This document shows positions 9,670 through 19,086 of a stretch of 64,000 nt of DNA, piece after piece (the first letter of the stretch is position 1; each line of letters begins with the position of its first letter). A program made the position numbers and the translations under genes. The notes beneath the pieces were generated by a model. It was not told the DNA's origin. It saw only the letters and a list, made by a program, of their open reading frames with translations, and ran no database searches. The DNA comes from Acinetobacter baumannii (lineage in GTDB: Bacteria > Pseudomonadota > Gammaproteobacteria > Pseudomonadales > Moraxellaceae), in the NCBI RefSeq assembly GCF_016508585.1, contig NZ_JADVOP010000007.1, positions 1 through 64,000 of the forward strand, read 5' to 3'.

Positions 9670-11124
9670 ATGACGGTTCAAACCTTCATTCCAAATGGTG
9701 CCAAAGCTGCCTCAGAAAACACTGTAACCCAGCCACAGCACACCCCAGCCGACGGTACAGTTAAAAAACTGTATATCGAAACGCAAGGGTGTCAGATGAA
9801 TGAGTATGACAGTCACCGTATGGCAGATCTTTTAGGCGACTCACATGGTTATGTGCTCACAAGCGATCCAAGTGATGCAGATATTCTACTGATGAATACC
9901 TGTTCAATCCGTGAAAAAGCGCAAGAAAAAGTATTTTCTGAATTAGGACGCTGGCGCAAACTCAAAGAAAAAAATCCTGATCTTGTGATTGGTGTTGGTG
10001 GTTGTGTGGCTTCACAAGAAGGCGACAACATCCAAAAACGTGCGCCTTATGTGGATATGGTTTTTGGTCCACAAACTTTGCACCGTTTACCGCAAATGTT
10101 GGATCAACACGTTGATCAAATCGAAAAACCCAAAAAAGATAAAATCAAGCTGGTAGATATTTCATTCCCAGATATTGAAAAGTTCGACTTTTTGCCTGAA
10201 CCGCGCGTAGAGGGCTACAAAGCATTCGTTTCAATCATGGAAGGCTGTTCGAAATATTGTTCATTTTGCGTAGTTCCCTATACACGTGGCGAAGAAGTAT
10301 CTCGTCCTCTGGATGATGTCTTGGCAGAAATTGCAGGTTTGGCTGAAAAAGGTGTGCGTGAAATTAGCCTGTTGGGTCAAAATGTGAATGGCTATCGTGG
10401 TGAGACTTTTGAAGGCGAAATTTGCACATTCGCAGATTTATTGCGTCTTGTTGCAGAAATTCCAGGTATTGGTCGCTTACGTTATACCACCTCACATCCG
10501 CTCGAGTTTAATGATGATTTGATCCAGTGTTATCGCGACTTACCACAAATGGTTTCACATTTGCATTTACCGGTGCAAAGTGGCTCAAATGATGTGTTAC
10601 AAGCGATGAAACGTAACCACACCATTGATGTTTATATCGAAAAAATTGCCAAACTTCGTAAAGTTCGCCCTGACATGCATTTATCTTCAGATTTCATCAT
10701 TGGTTTCCCAGGGGAAACGGATGCTCATTTTGAAGAGACCTATCAGTTTATCCAAGATCTAGACTTTGACCATTCTTATAGTTTTGTTTATTCAAAACGC
10801 CCCGGTACACCTGCGTCTGAATTACCCGATGATACAACTGACGAAGTAAAAAAAGAACGTTTAGCCAAAGTTCAACATTGGATTAAACAGTCCAGTATCC
10901 GTAAAACAGATGCCATGTTAGGTACCATTCAGCGCGTTTTGGTTGAAAATGTATCTAACAAAGATCCGAATTTATTGGTGGGTACAGCCGACAATACACG
11001 TTTAGTAACATTTGTAGGTGATGCCTCTTGGGTCGGACGCTTTGCAGAGATTGAGATTACGGAGATTAAGACCTTAAATTTAGTTTACGGAGAACTCTTG
11101 AATCTTGAGCCTGACGTGGCGTAA
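9670..11124 (+). CDS. miaB: tRNA-2-methylthio-N6-dimethylallyladenosine synthase MiaB
   Basis: A radical-SAM methylthiotransferase that converts i6A37 to ms2i6A37 in tRNAs reading codons that start with U. The N-terminal MTTase domain supplies three cluster-binding cysteines (C41, C78, C112), and the radical-SAM domain supplies C193-x3-C197-x2-C200 in [10 protein letters not shown]-terminal TRAM domain follows. It has 484 residues, slightly longer than the E. coli enzyme because of a 30-residue polar N-terminal extension. An AGGA ribosome binding site precedes the ATG. It leads a conserved operon with ybeZ and ybeY. Confidence 0.97.
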   Translation: MTVQTFIPNGAKAASENTVTQPQHTPADGTVKKLYIETQGCQMNEYDSHRMADLLGDSHGYVLTSDPSDADILLMNTCSIREKAQEKVFSELGRWRKLKEKNPDLVIGVGGCVASQEGDNIQKRAPYVDMVFGPQTLHRLPQMLDQHVDQIEKPKKDKIKLVDISFPDIEKFDFLPEPRVEGYKAFVSIMEGCSKYCSFCVVPYTRGEEVSRPLDDVLAEIAGLAEKGVREISLLGQNVNGYRGETFEGEICTFADLLRLVAEIPGIGRLRYTTSHPLEFNDDLIQCYRDLPQMVSHLHLPVQSGSNDVLQAMKRNHTIDVYIEKIAKLRKVRPDMHLSSDFIIGFPGETDAHFEETYQFIQDLDFDHSYSFVYSKRPGTPASELPDDTTDEVKKERLAKVQHWIKQSSIRKTDAMLGTIQRVLVENVSNKDPNLLVGTADNTRLVTFVGDASWVGRFAEIEITEIKTLNLVYGELLNLEPDVA

Positions 11125-11162
11125 TGTAAGGGTATAGACTTTACTTTTAAAAAGGATATCTC

Positions 11163-12272
11163 TTGACTGCAGCGATTCGACGTACAGTAGCTTTTCCAGG
11201 TATTTCTGTTGAACGTTTAAAAAGCATGCTGGGTGCTTATAACGGTCATATGAAACAAATCGAACAACGTTTAAATGTCAGTATTTCACACCGTGGTGAC
11301 AGCTTTTATATTGATGGTGAATTAGAGGCAGTTGAGAGAGCAGAGGGTTTATTGCAGCGCTTGCATGCAGAAGCCGAACTCTCTCAAGAAATCAGTGCTG
11401 ATACCATCCATTTAATGATTCAAGGCAGTCAAACTGACCGTGAGTTACAAGAAGACCTTTCGGACAATGAGCATACAGGCTTAGATGAAGTCTGGCTGCA
11501 AACCCGTAAAGGTCGAATCAATCCTCGTGGTGCCAATCAAAAGCGTTATGTACAACGCATTTTGCAAAGTGATATTTCTTTCGGGATTGGTCCAGCTGGT
11601 ACAGGGAAAACCTATCTCGCCGTTGCTGCCGCTGTCGACATGCTCGAACGCAACGAGATTCAGCGTATTCTTTTGGTTCGCCCTGCTGTAGAAGCCGGTG
11701 AAAAACTGGGCTTTCTACCCGGTGATTTAAGTCAAAAGATCGACCCTTATTTGCGCCCACTCTACGATGCTCTCTACGAGATGCTTGGCTTTGAAAAAGT
11801 TGCTAAACTGATTGAACGTCAAGTCATTGAAGTAGCACCGCTTGCCTATATGCGTGGTCGAACGTTAAACCATTCATTCGTGATTTTAGATGAAGCGCAG
11901 AACACCACACCAGAACAGATGAAAATGTTTTTGACACGTTTAGGTTTTGGCTCCCGTGCAGTCATCACTGGTGATATTACACAGGTCGATTTACCGCGAG
12001 GACAACAGTCTGGTCTCGCACATGCCTTACGTATCATCGAAAAAATCAAAGAAATCCATATTACTCGCTTCCACTCTCGTGATGTGGTTCGTCATCAGTT
12101 GGTACAAAAGATTGTCGAAGCCTATGAAGGATGGGACAGTGAGCAATACCGTTTAAGTGCTGAAGCGCGTGCTGAACGCAAAGCACGTCAAGAAGCCTTA
12201 ATTGCTGAAAACGATTCTGCGGCAGATGCTCAACATCAAGATGCAACTGCCCCAAATCAGGAAAATGTTTAA
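11163..12272 (+). CDS. ybeZ: PhoH-family ATPase YbeZ
   Basis: A cytoplasmic P-loop ATPase that in E. coli acts with the neighbouring YbeY in rRNA maturation and ribosome quality control. Walker A is GPAGTGKT at residues 143-150, and Walker B is the ILDEAQ stretch near 240. Residues 1-80 form a KH-like or PhoH N-terminal region. It starts with TTG behind an AAGGATA ribosome binding site. At 369 residues it is close to the usual YbeZ length; the last 40 residues are polar and Ala/Glu/Gln-rich. ybeY begins 9 bp after its stop, so the two are translated together. Confidence 0.93.
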   Translation: MTAAIRRTVAFPGISVERLKSMLGAYNGHMKQIEQRLNVSISHRGDSFYIDGELEAVERAEGLLQRLHAEAELSQEISADTIHLMIQGSQTDRELQEDLSDNEHTGLDEVWLQTRKGRINPRGANQKRYVQRILQSDISFGIGPAGTGKTYLAVAAAVDMLERNEIQRILLVRPAVEAGEKLGFLPGDLSQKIDPYLRPLYDALYEMLGFEKVAKLIERQVIEVAPLAYMRGRTLNHSFVILDEAQNTTPEQMKMFLTRLGFGSRAVITGDITQVDLPRGQQSGLAHALRIIEKIKEIHITRFHSRDVVRHQLVQKIVEAYEGWDSEQYRLSAEARAERKARQEALIAENDSAADAQHQDATAPNQENV

Positions 12273-12281
12273 GGACTGTTT

Positions 12282-12767
12282 TTGAAACTTAGCTTATCGT
12301 TACAACAATCGTTTGAAGCACCTGCTCTGGTGCTCAAACGTGCCTATTTAAAGAAAGTCATTGAGACCACTTTACGTCATATCGAAGTTGATCAAAATTG
12401 TGAAATTGGAATCGCTTGCGTAGATCATGACGAAAGCCATCAGTTGAACTTTGAATATCGTAAAAAAGACAAACCTACCAATGTGCTGTCTTTTCCAAGT
12501 GATATCCCTGAAGAGGTCCTACCTCTGTTGGATGCATTACCTTTAGGTGATTTAATCATCTGTATCCCGGTGGTATTGCAAGAAGCCATCGAGCAGCAAA
12601 AAACACCGATTGAACATTTTACCCATATGTTGGTTCATGGAACATTGCATTTGATGGGCTATGATCATGAAACTTCAGATCAAGATGCTGAAGAGATGGA
12701 AACATTGGAAATCGAGATCTTAAACAAACTTGGCTTCGAAAATCCCTATACTGAAAAAGAAGATTGA
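12282..12767 (+). CDS. ybeY: Endoribonuclease YbeY (16S rRNA maturation)
   Basis: A metal-dependent single-strand RNase needed for 16S rRNA 3'-end processing and 70S quality control. The zinc motif H-x3-H-x5-H is visible at H119, H123 and H129 in [12 protein letters not shown], and the family's PTNVLSFP block is at 65-72. It has 161 residues, standard for the family. It starts with TTG in an AT-rich context, with AAGGA a few bases upstream overlapping the end of ybeZ. It is the third gene of the miaB-ybeZ-ybeY unit and is followed by a terminator at 12786. Confidence 0.95.
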   Translation: MKLSLSLQQSFEAPALVLKRAYLKKVIETTLRHIEVDQNCEIGIACVDHDESHQLNFEYRKKDKPTNVLSFPSDIPEEVLPLLDALPLGDLIICIPVVLQEAIEQQKTPIEHFTHMLVHGTLHLMGYDHETSDQDAEEMETLEIEILNKLGFENPYTEKED

Positions 12768-12785
12768 TGTTCAATCAAAATCAAG

Positions 12786-12809
12786 TCCCTCTCACGAGAG
12801 GGATTTTTT
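12786..12809 (+). terminator. Terminator of the miaB-ybeZ-ybeY operon
   Basis: A 7-bp stem TCCCTCT / AGAGGGA with loop CACG, directly followed by six T residues on the plus strand. Confidence 0.9.
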
Positions 12810-12860
12810 AATTCATCAAAGCAATCCTCATCAGGATATTTAAGTTTTCAGACCCGGCTA

Positions 12861-13712
12861 TTATCGAAAACTTTCCCATATCCCGATCTGCCCTTCTTTT
12901 ACGCGTGGAATATTGCCCAATTTAATCCAAGGCATGTTCTCTCCATGAAAATCACTCCCGACTGAAACCTTGAGACCATGTTCTGCAATCATTCGATCAA
13001 CCATTTGGCGTGTAGAAGCACTTTCAATCGCAGGTGGAAGTTCCACCGCATCGCCACCATGTTGAGCGAATAATTCAATTAAAAAACGAATATTGGTTGC
13101 AGATAAATCATAGCGTGTTGGATGTGCCAATACCGCGAAGCCCTGACTTTCATGAATCACCTGAATGGTTTCTGCCAAACCTAAACCATCAAACTTCACA
13201 TAAGCTTTCTTGCCTTCCTTGATATATTTATCAAATGCTTGCTGGGCACGCTGTACAATGCCTTTTTCAACCAGAGTCTTGGCAATATGCGTGCGTGTAA
13301 TTCGATCAGGCTCTCCATCTACTTTTGCCACAACATCGGCATAAATATCTTGTTGAATCAAAGGAATCAATAAATCACAGATTTCCTTTGCCCGCTCAGC
13401 CCGAATCTTTTTCTGCGCAGTTAAAAGCTGTTGCAGTGGTTCAGGATTTTGCATATTGAGTGCAACAATATGCACACCATAGCTCTTTTTTGTGGCAGGT
13501 CTAGACCACTGACTCGAGATTTCTACACCTGAAATGATTTGAATTGGTTGATTTTTTGCAAATTGTTCAGCTTGTATTAAGCCATCCATGCTATCGTGGT
13601 CCGTCAATGCAAGCGTGTGTATGCCTTTCTCGATGGCAGCTTCAACCAGCAATGCAGGGGTTAAAGTTCCATCAGAAATATTACTGTGAGTATGTAAATC
13701 TATGCCTTGCAT
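12861..13712 (-). CDS. yciV: PHP-domain phosphoesterase (RNase AM / YciV)
   Basis: A PHP-domain metal hydrolase. E. coli YciV (RNase AM) removes nucleotides 5' to 3' from RNA and hydrolyses 3',5'-nucleoside bisphosphates. Metal ligands are visible in IDLHTHSNISDG (H7, H9) and LTDHDS (D38, H39, D40), with later histidines in VLAHPTRYD and VGSDFHGEN. Its 283 residues match the family length. It is convergent with ybeY and divergent from yciB, 44 bp apart. The yciV-yciB-yciI neighbourhood parallels the E. coli yci region. Confidence 0.93.
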   Translation of the reverse strand: MQGIDLHTHSNISDGTLTPALLVEAAIEKGIHTLALTDHDSMDGLIQAEQFAKNQPIQIISGVEISSQWSRPATKKSYGVHIVALNMQNPEPLQQLLTAQKKIRAERAKEICDLLIPLIQQDIYADVVAKVDGEPDRITRTHIAKTLVEKGIVQRAQQAFDKYIKEGKKAYVKFDGLGLAETIQVIHESQGFAVLAHPTRYDLSATNIRFLIELFAQHGGDAVELPPAIESASTRQMVDRMIAEHGLKVSVGSDFHGENMPWIKLGNIPRVKEGQIGIWESFR

Positions 13713-13756
13713 CTTTTATACTATCCCATCAACCTGAACAGACTAGATACTTTAAC

Positions 13757-14371
13757 ATGAAAGCACTTTTAGACTTTGTGCCCCTCATAATTTTCTTTTA
13801 TTTATACAAAACGGTTGATCCTAAAGATGTAGATCATCCCTTACTCCAGTTGATCGGCTCAACAGGTGGTGTAAATAACAATAACATTCTCGTCGCAACA
13901 ACAGGTTTGATTATTTCAATGCTTGTTGTCTATGGTGCGTTGTTTATTTCACAAAAGTTCCGCTTAGATAAACAACAATGGTTTGTTTTGTTCATGACGG
14001 TGATTTTTGGGGGAATCACTTTAATGTTAAGTGATGACTTCTATATTCGCTTAAAAGCTGCGATTTTAAATTTAGTTTTTGCAGGCGCTTTCTTACTTTC
14101 ACCTTATTTTGGTAAAGATAAAAAACCACTCATTCAACGATTATTTGGTCCTGTTTTAGAGCTGACTGAAAAAGGGTGGAAAAATTTAAACTTTGCTTGG
14201 GCAGCAATGTTCATTGTGATGTCAGGTTTACATGTCTTCTTTGCTTTTTTATTTGCAGGTGGCAAATATTGGGGAGAATTTACAGCATTTGGTGACATGA
14301 TTGTGATGTTTTCCTTTATCATTATCCAGTTTGTTATATTACGAAAACACTTCAAGTCAGGCGACGAATAA
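13757..14371 (+). CDS. yciB: Septation protein A / inner membrane protein YciB (IspZ)
   Basis: A polytopic inner-membrane protein of 204 residues with about five to six membrane segments. The YciB/IspZ family affects cell-envelope synthesis and division, although its biochemical role is unclear. The N-terminus MKALLDFVPLIIFFYLYK is the family signature. The reading frame is open a further 213 bp upstream, but that part lies antisense to yciV and does not resemble the family, so the ATG at 13757 is chosen. yciI follows 27 bp later. Confidence 0.92.
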   Translation: MKALLDFVPLIIFFYLYKTVDPKDVDHPLLQLIGSTGGVNNNNILVATTGLIISMLVVYGALFISQKFRLDKQQWFVLFMTVIFGGITLMLSDDFYIRLKAAILNLVFAGAFLLSPYFGKDKKPLIQRLFGPVLELTEKGWKNLNFAWAAMFIVMSGLHVFFAFLFAGGKYWGEFTAFGDMIVMFSFIIIQFVILRKHFKSGDE

Positions 14372-14398
14372 AGTGTTTTAGAAAAATTGAGAAATATC

Positions 14399-14701
14399 AT
14401 GCCATTATTTGTAATTACGTGTACTGATCAAGAAGGTACAGTAGAAAAACGTCTTGCTATACGTCCACAGCATTTGGCTCGACTAGAAAAATTAGATGCA
14501 GAAGGTCGCGTTATTGTTGCTGGAGCGATGCCTGTTGATCGTGAAAATCCACAGGCAGGTTTTTATGGCAGTACGATGATTCTTGATTTTGACAGCCGTG
14601 AGGCTCTAGATGAATGGTTACAAGACGAACCTTTCCTTAAAGAAGGAATTTATCGTCATATCGATGTTAAGCCATTCAATAAAGCCTTACCTAAGGGATA
14701 A
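14399..14701 (+). CDS. YciI family protein
   Basis: A 100-residue soluble protein of the YciI fold (ferredoxin-like dimer with a conserved His-Asp pair), seen in the central AGAMPVDRENPQAGFYGS block and the DEWLQDEPFLKEGIY block. Its physiological reaction is unknown; members resemble muconolactone isomerase. The frame opens at a TTG 12 nt earlier, but MPLFVITC is the family start. It lies between yciB and a small membrane protein whose ATG begins 4 bp after this stop, indicating an operon. Confidence 0.9.
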   Translation: MPLFVITCTDQEGTVEKRLAIRPQHLARLEKLDAEGRVIVAGAMPVDRENPQAGFYGSTMILDFDSREALDEWLQDEPFLKEGIYRHIDVKPFNKALPKG

Positions 14702-14705
14702 CAAA

Positions 14706-15230
14706 ATGCGCGTTGTCGTCCAAAGCTTACTTCGTCTGACTTTAAGTTCTACGATACTGCTCTCCCCTATGTTATGGGCAGAGCCAACACAGGCACCCAC
14801 AACTCAAGCAACGGCAGCAGCGCCTTCCTCTCAGGCGAATCCAACTGTCGCGCCTCCTAAACCGAATATTATTCCTGCTGTTGCTGGTGCAAATGCCACG
14901 ACTCAGACCCAAGCACAGGCGCAAGAAAATAAACCTTTAACAGCAGAACAAATCGTTAAAGAAAAAGCATCCCAAGAAGCTAGAGTCAAGGCTTTAGTCA
15001 AAGACCAGGCAACACGTTTACAGCAGCTTGAAAAAGCCAATTTAGAAGCATTGGCGCAAAACCAAGAACTGCAGCTGAAAAATGATAATCTTGGTGTACA
15101 AGTTCAAGTCTTACAAAGCGAACAAAGTGCGCAAATGTTTTTATATGGTGCAGCAACGATTGCCGTTGGGGTATTACTTGGCTTTTTAATTGCAAGTTAT
15201 ATCTACACCAAACGTCGTCGCCAGTGGTAA
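14706..15230 (+). CDS. Secreted/membrane coiled-coil protein of unknown function
   Basis: A 174-residue protein with an N-terminal signal peptide (about 1-25, ending LWA), then a 60-residue Ala/Thr/Gln/Pro-rich low-complexity linker. A coiled coil follows (about 80-140, rich in Glu, Lys and Gln), then one membrane segment near 147-169 and a basic tail KRRRQW. The layout resembles the C-terminal half of YgiM-type proteins but without the SH3 domain. It is tightly coupled to yciI (4 bp). I cannot assign a role; a periplasmic spacer anchored in the inner membrane is the most that can be inferred. Confidence 0.75.
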   Translation: MRVVVQSLLRLTLSSTILLSPMLWAEPTQAPTTQATAAAPSSQANPTVAPPKPNIIPAVAGANATTQTQAQAQENKPLTAEQIVKEKASQEARVKALVKDQATRLQQLEKANLEALAQNQELQLKNDNLGVQVQVLQSEQSAQMFLYGAATIAVGVLLGFLIASYIYTKRRRQW

Positions 15231-15573
15231 ATTATTGACCTGATACGTTTTGCTCAAATATTTCCAATATCATCAGATAGATCACGAGATAAAATCCTGA
15301 TCAAAATCTTATTACAGTAACTTTTGATATTTGCGTTTTGGGCAAAATAGTTCATTTCGATTGTATGCTGGTTTTAAACAAGACTCTCAAGCTACAGGGT
15401 ATTTTTGACAGCCATGGTGTTCGTTTTTTAATTAAATCAGTCCATTGCGTTTATAATCAAACTCTCAACGATCAAGTCGATATGCCATCGATTGTCGTAA
15501 AATTGAGCCATTAAAATATTCATGATCTAAAAGATCAACTCCTAGCAATTCAACTTTAAAAAGGTAATCTACG
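15231..15573 (+). other. Intergenic region upstream of mnmC
   Basis: 343 bp without a confident gene. It holds a TTGACA at 15405-15410 and a TATAAT at 15452-15457 that are not spaced as one promoter. A small open frame (49 codons, ATG at 15365, stop at 15512-15514) lacks a ribosome binding site. The mnmC ribosome binding site (AAAAAGG) lies at its right end. Confidence 0.4.
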
Positions 15574-17466
15574 TTGTCAAATGCCATTCAAACTGCCGAT
15601 CTAGATTGGCAATGCATTGATGGAATTGAAGTTCCAATTTCTAAACAATTTAGTGATGTCTATTTTTCAAAAGATAATGGACTGCTTGAAACACGACACG
15701 TATTTTTAAATGGTAATGATCTTGCAACACGCCTTGCAGCGTTGTGTGACTTTGAATATTTTTGTGTAGGTGAGACAGGTTTTGGTACCGGACTCAATAT
15801 TTTAGCGCTATGGCAACTTTGGCAACAGGTACGCCCTGATAATCACAGCCACTTACATGTGATCAGTGTAGAAAAGTTCCCGCTGTCTAAACCAGATTTA
15901 AGCCGTGCTTTAGCGGTCTGGACGGAACTCGATGTTTTTTCACAGCAATTAATTGAACAATATCCATTGCCGATCGCAGGATGTCATCGTTTAAACTTTC
16001 CCGAATCACGGTTTTCAATTGATCTTTGGTTAGGTGATGCGCATGATGTTTTTCCCGTTATTGCCAAAACACACCCCGTTAATGCATGGTTTCTAGATGG
16101 TTTTGCACCTTCCTGCAATCCTGACATGTGGGAAGCCAATGTGTTAAATCATCTCATCAGACTTTCTGATCCTGGGACTACATTTGCCTCGTTCAGTGTT
16201 GCAGGTGTATTGAAACGCGGTTTAACAGAACATGGCATCAGCATTTCGCGACCACGTGGTTTTGGACATAAACGCGAGATGTTAAAAGCTGTTTGGAATG
16301 CATCTGAAGATTTTTCCATTCAGCGTATAGAACAAGACTATCGACAGCATCCATCGCAATCTTCCAATCAACGTCAAATTGCAATTATCGGAGCAGGAAT
16401 TGCAGGATTAAGTTGTGCATGGGGTTTTGCCCAACGCGGACATCAAGTCACGATTTATGAGCAATCAGCCCCCTTAGCAGGTGCATCAGGTAACCCTTTG
16501 GCCCTACTCAATCCCAAACTCAGCCCGATTGAACAGAGTGCAGAACATTTAATGACTTTGTCTTGGCAACATGCACTTCGTCATTATCGAAATTTTAACG
16601 CGTTTCGTCCGATTGCCGTTCAGCAACTCGCACAAAAAAATCCTGATGAATTACTTCAATTAGCGAATGAATATCCTCAAAATTTACTTAAAGCGCAAAC
16701 CGCGGAACAACTTGATCTGCACACTCAATTCAAAAGTTTACAGCTGACTCAAGCAGGTTCAGTCTATCCACAGCAACTCAAAGATCAAATTCTTGAACAT
16801 CCTCTGATTCAGTTAAAATATGCAAAAATCGAAAACATTACTCAATCAAATGTTCATCGATTGACCTTATGCGATCATCAGCACAGCCATCTGGGCGATT
16901 TTGATCATGTGATTGTTTGCTGTGCCAAAAACAGCCGGCAATTTTTTGAACACTTTCCCATTCTCAAACCGATCCGCGGACAAGTGAGCTGGCTCAACAA
17001 CAGTTCAAATAAACTCAATCCCAAACATGCTTATAGCTATGGTGGTTATTGCATGCAGCTTGATGACCAACAATTGATTCTGGGTGCTTCTTTCTATCCA
17101 CAACGGGAAGATAGTGAAGTATTGACTGAAGACCATGTGCATAACTATGATCTTATCCACAGTGTATTTCCACAATATGCAGAAACACTCCTGCCAGTAG
17201 AGCAATGGCATGGTCGTGCTTCAGTACGTGCACAAAGTCTGGATTATTTTCCTTTACTTGGAAAAGTTGATAACGATAAAGAAATTTATACTTTTTCAGG
17301 ACTGGGTTCTAAAGGCTTTTTATTTGCACCGCTGTGTAGTGAAGTTTTAATTGCCATGATTTTAAACGAAGCTTGCCCTGTGCCGGAAATGCTTTTGAAA
17401 AAATTGGATGTCAAACGCTTCAATAAAAAAGAAAAAACCAAAAAGCCATACTTCAAATCAAAATAA
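15574..17466 (+). CDS. mnmC: Bifunctional tRNA modification enzyme MnmC (mnm5s2U biosynthesis)
   Basis: It carries out the last two steps of mnm5(s2)U34 synthesis in tRNA. The N-terminal MnmD domain methylates nm5U using AdoMet (VGETGFGTGLNI, residues 65-76; DGFAP at 175-179). The C-terminal FAD domain removes the carboxymethyl group (IAIIGAGIAGLS, about 269-280; GLGSKGFLFAP near the end). Its 630 residues are close to the 668 of E. coli. It starts at a TTG with an AAAAAGG ribosome binding site about 11 nt upstream. It is monocistronic, ending in a terminator shared with the convergent rhodanese gene. Confidence 0.95.
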   Translation: MSNAIQTADLDWQCIDGIEVPISKQFSDVYFSKDNGLLETRHVFLNGNDLATRLAALCDFEYFCVGETGFGTGLNILALWQLWQQVRPDNHSHLHVISVEKFPLSKPDLSRALAVWTELDVFSQQLIEQYPLPIAGCHRLNFPESRFSIDLWLGDAHDVFPVIAKTHPVNAWFLDGFAPSCNPDMWEANVLNHLIRLSDPGTTFASFSVAGVLKRGLTEHGISISRPRGFGHKREMLKAVWNASEDFSIQRIEQDYRQHPSQSSNQRQIAIIGAGIAGLSCAWGFAQRGHQVTIYEQSAPLAGASGNPLALLNPKLSPIEQSAEHLMTLSWQHALRHYRNFNAFRPIAVQQLAQKNPDELLQLANEYPQNLLKAQTAEQLDLHTQFKSLQLTQAGSVYPQQLKDQILEHPLIQLKYAKIENITQSNVHRLTLCDHQHSHLGDFDHVIVCCAKNSRQFFEHFPILKPIRGQVSWLNNSSNKLNPKHAYSYGGYCMQLDDQQLILGASFYPQREDSEVLTEDHVHNYDLIHSVFPQYAETLLPVEQWHGRASVRAQSLDYFPLLGKVDNDKEIYTFSGLGSKGFLFAPLCSEVLIAMILNEACPVPEMLLKKLDVKRFNKKEKTKKPYFKSK

Positions 17467-17496
17467 TGCTGATCAATCTATAGGTTTACTGGAAAT

Positions 17497-17522
17497 AAAA
17501 AAGCGCCTTTCGGCGCTTTTTT
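17497..17522. terminator. Bidirectional terminator between mnmC and the rhodanese gene
   Basis: AAAAAAGCGCC / GGCGCTTTTTT stem with loop TTTC, A- and T-flanked, between convergent genes. The stop codon of the rhodanese gene begins within its right arm. Confidence 0.92.
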
Positions 17523-17835
17523 ACGAACCTTGTTCCAATGGTAAGCCTGCATCACGTGCAGCGCGAGTACCGCCCATAAGCACGACATAATCGCGAGAAC
17601 CATCTAGACTTTCTAATTTTTCAGCAGCACGAGGTGCCTTACTTCCACCACCACATAATATGTAGATGGACTGATCCGAATTCACTTGAGTCAAAATCTC
17701 TGCATTTAGGCTATCGATGGGCTGATTTACAGCACCTTTCACATGACCTTCGGCAAAGGCTTTTGCGTCACGAACATCCCAGATTACGGCATTTTCTGGG
17801 AACTCAAATGTTGTAATTTCTAATTTACGGATCAT
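17521..17835 (-). CDS. Single-domain rhodanese-like protein
   Basis: A 104-residue cytoplasmic rhodanese domain, probably a sulfur carrier or thiosulfate/persulfide sulfurtransferase. The pattern IWDVRDAKAFAEGHVKGAVNQPI is typical, and the active-site cysteine is C61 in the loop CGGGSKAPRA. The frame can be extended to 17862, but an AAAGGAG ribosome binding site 7 nt before the ATG at 17835 decides the start. It is divergent from yajQ and convergent with mnmC. The sulfur acceptor is not evident. Confidence 0.85.
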   Translation of the reverse strand: MIRKLEITTFEFPENAVIWDVRDAKAFAEGHVKGAVNQPIDSLNAEILTQVNSDQSIYILCGGGSKAPRAAEKLESLDGSRDYVVLMGGTRAARDAGLPLEQGS

Positions 17836-17926
17836 TGTGCACTCCTTTGATGTAAACAACACTTGGCAAATGAAGAAAACATCCCTAGCATCTCAGATAT
17901 TCTTTCTATTTGTAAAGGTCTAAACT

Positions 17927-18415
17927 ATGCCATCTTTCGATATTGTTTCAGAATTAGAGATTTTTGAAGTCAATCATGCTGTTCAAAACACCCAAAAAGA
18001 AATCGCAACACGCTTTGATTTCCGCGGTCAGGATGTTTCTATCGAAATCAATGAAAAAGCCAAAGAGATTAAAATCTCAACTGAAAGTGATTTCCAATGT
18101 GAGCAGGTTTACAGCATGCTTGAAAATCATTTCTTTAAACGTAAAGTAGATATTCAGGCACTTGATCCTCAAAAAATGACCGCTTCCGGTAAAAATGTTG
18201 TTCAAGTGATCAAACTCAAAGATGGACTTGACTCAGATACCGCAAAAAAAATTAATAAAGCCATTAAAGAAAGTGGTGTCAAAGTGCAATCTTCTATCCA
18301 AGGTGACAAGATCCGTGTAACGGATAAAAAGCGCGATACTTTACAGCAAGTTATGGCTTTTTTAAAAGAACAACAGTTCGGTGTACCTTTACAATTTAAT
18401 AACTTCAAAGACTAA
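17927..18415 (+). CDS. yajQ: YajQ family nucleotide-binding protein
   Basis: A 162-residue protein of two ferredoxin-like/KH-like halves. Members bind cyclic di-GMP in some species (Xanthomonas, Pseudomonas), or are described as UPF0234. The N-terminus MPSFDIVSELEIFEVNHAVQ and the ATRFDFRG stretch are highly conserved family marks. An AAAGG ribosome binding site precedes the ATG. The hotdog-fold gene begins 29 bp downstream, suggesting co-transcription. Whether this protein senses cyclic di-GMP here is inference only. Confidence 0.94.
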   Translation: MPSFDIVSELEIFEVNHAVQNTQKEIATRFDFRGQDVSIEINEKAKEIKISTESDFQCEQVYSMLENHFFKRKVDIQALDPQKMTASGKNVVQVIKLKDGLDSDTAKKINKAIKESGVKVQSSIQGDKIRVTDKKRDTLQQVMAFLKEQQFGVPLQFNNFKD

Positions 18416-18444
18416 GCTCTTTAACAGCCCTTATAGGTTACGAC

Positions 18445-18948
18445 ATGACTCAGACCAATCGTTTATCTAAACTTGTAAAAGCGACTTCTAAATTCCCGAA
18501 AGGCATTCGTAGTACGCTCTGGAGTAAAGCCTTTGGTCGGGTTGTTCCTATGGTAGGCACCGCCAACATCAAATACTTGGAAGTCAGCCATTCAAAAGTT
18601 GTGGTGGAAATCAAGAACCATCGCGCTATGCAAAATCATATCGGTCAACTACATGCTGTGGCGATGGCATTAATTGCAGAAACAGCAACAGGCTTTGTGA
18701 CAGGAATGAATGTTCCTGATAGCTCAATTGTATTGATCAAAAGTATGCATATTGACTATAAACGTCCATCTAAAGGTGATATGACAGCAACAGCAACCCT
18801 AAGTCCTGAACAGATTTTAGAAATGCAAACTTCTGAAAAGGGTGAAACGCTAGTTCCAGTTACGATTATGGATGAATCTGGAAAAGAGCCTGTAGAATGC
18901 CAAATGGTTTGGGCATGGGTATCTAAAGATCGCCTGAAAAATAAGTAA
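18445..18948 (+). CDS. DUF4442 hotdog-fold protein (thioesterase-like)
   Basis: A 167-residue single hotdog domain of the DUF4442/PaaI-like group. The HIGQLHAVAMALIAETATG helix is the central hotdog helix that carries catalytic residues in related acyl-CoA thioesterases. No signal peptide is seen. The likely role is hydrolysis or binding of acyl-CoA, but the substrate is unknown. It is downstream of yajQ in the same direction. A perfect palindrome lies 12 bp after the stop codon and belongs to the next promoter. Confidence 0.8.
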   Translation: MTQTNRLSKLVKATSKFPKGIRSTLWSKAFGRVVPMVGTANIKYLEVSHSKVVVEIKNHRAMQNHIGQLHAVAMALIAETATGFVTGMNVPDSSIVLIKSMHIDYKRPSKGDMTATATLSPEQILEMQTSEKGETLVPVTIMDESGKEPVECQMVWAWVSKDRLKNK

Positions 18949-18959
18949 ATGTAAATAAA

Positions 18960-18977
18960 ACTTACTGTTCAGTAAGT
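18960..18977. promoter_or_regulatory. Operator-like perfect palindrome
   Basis: ACTTACTGTTCAGTAAGT is an 8-bp perfect inverted repeat around a central TT. It is immediately followed by TATAGAAT (18977-18984), a plausible -10. No T run follows, so it is not a terminator. The geometry fits a TetR-type operator controlling the lipoprotein gene at 19087. The cognate repressor is not identifiable from this window. Confidence 0.55.
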
Positions 18978-19086
18978 ATAGAATTTACTAAATTCCCCCG
19001 AACGAAAGACGATTAATCACTATATTCATCAATATTTACTCATCAAGATGATGTTTGAACATCATCTTGAAATATTGAGAATAATC

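Noticed and set aside
13544..13756. N-terminal extension of yciB
   Set aside because: The extra 71 residues lie antisense to yciV and do not resemble the family; MKALLDF at 13757 is the family start.
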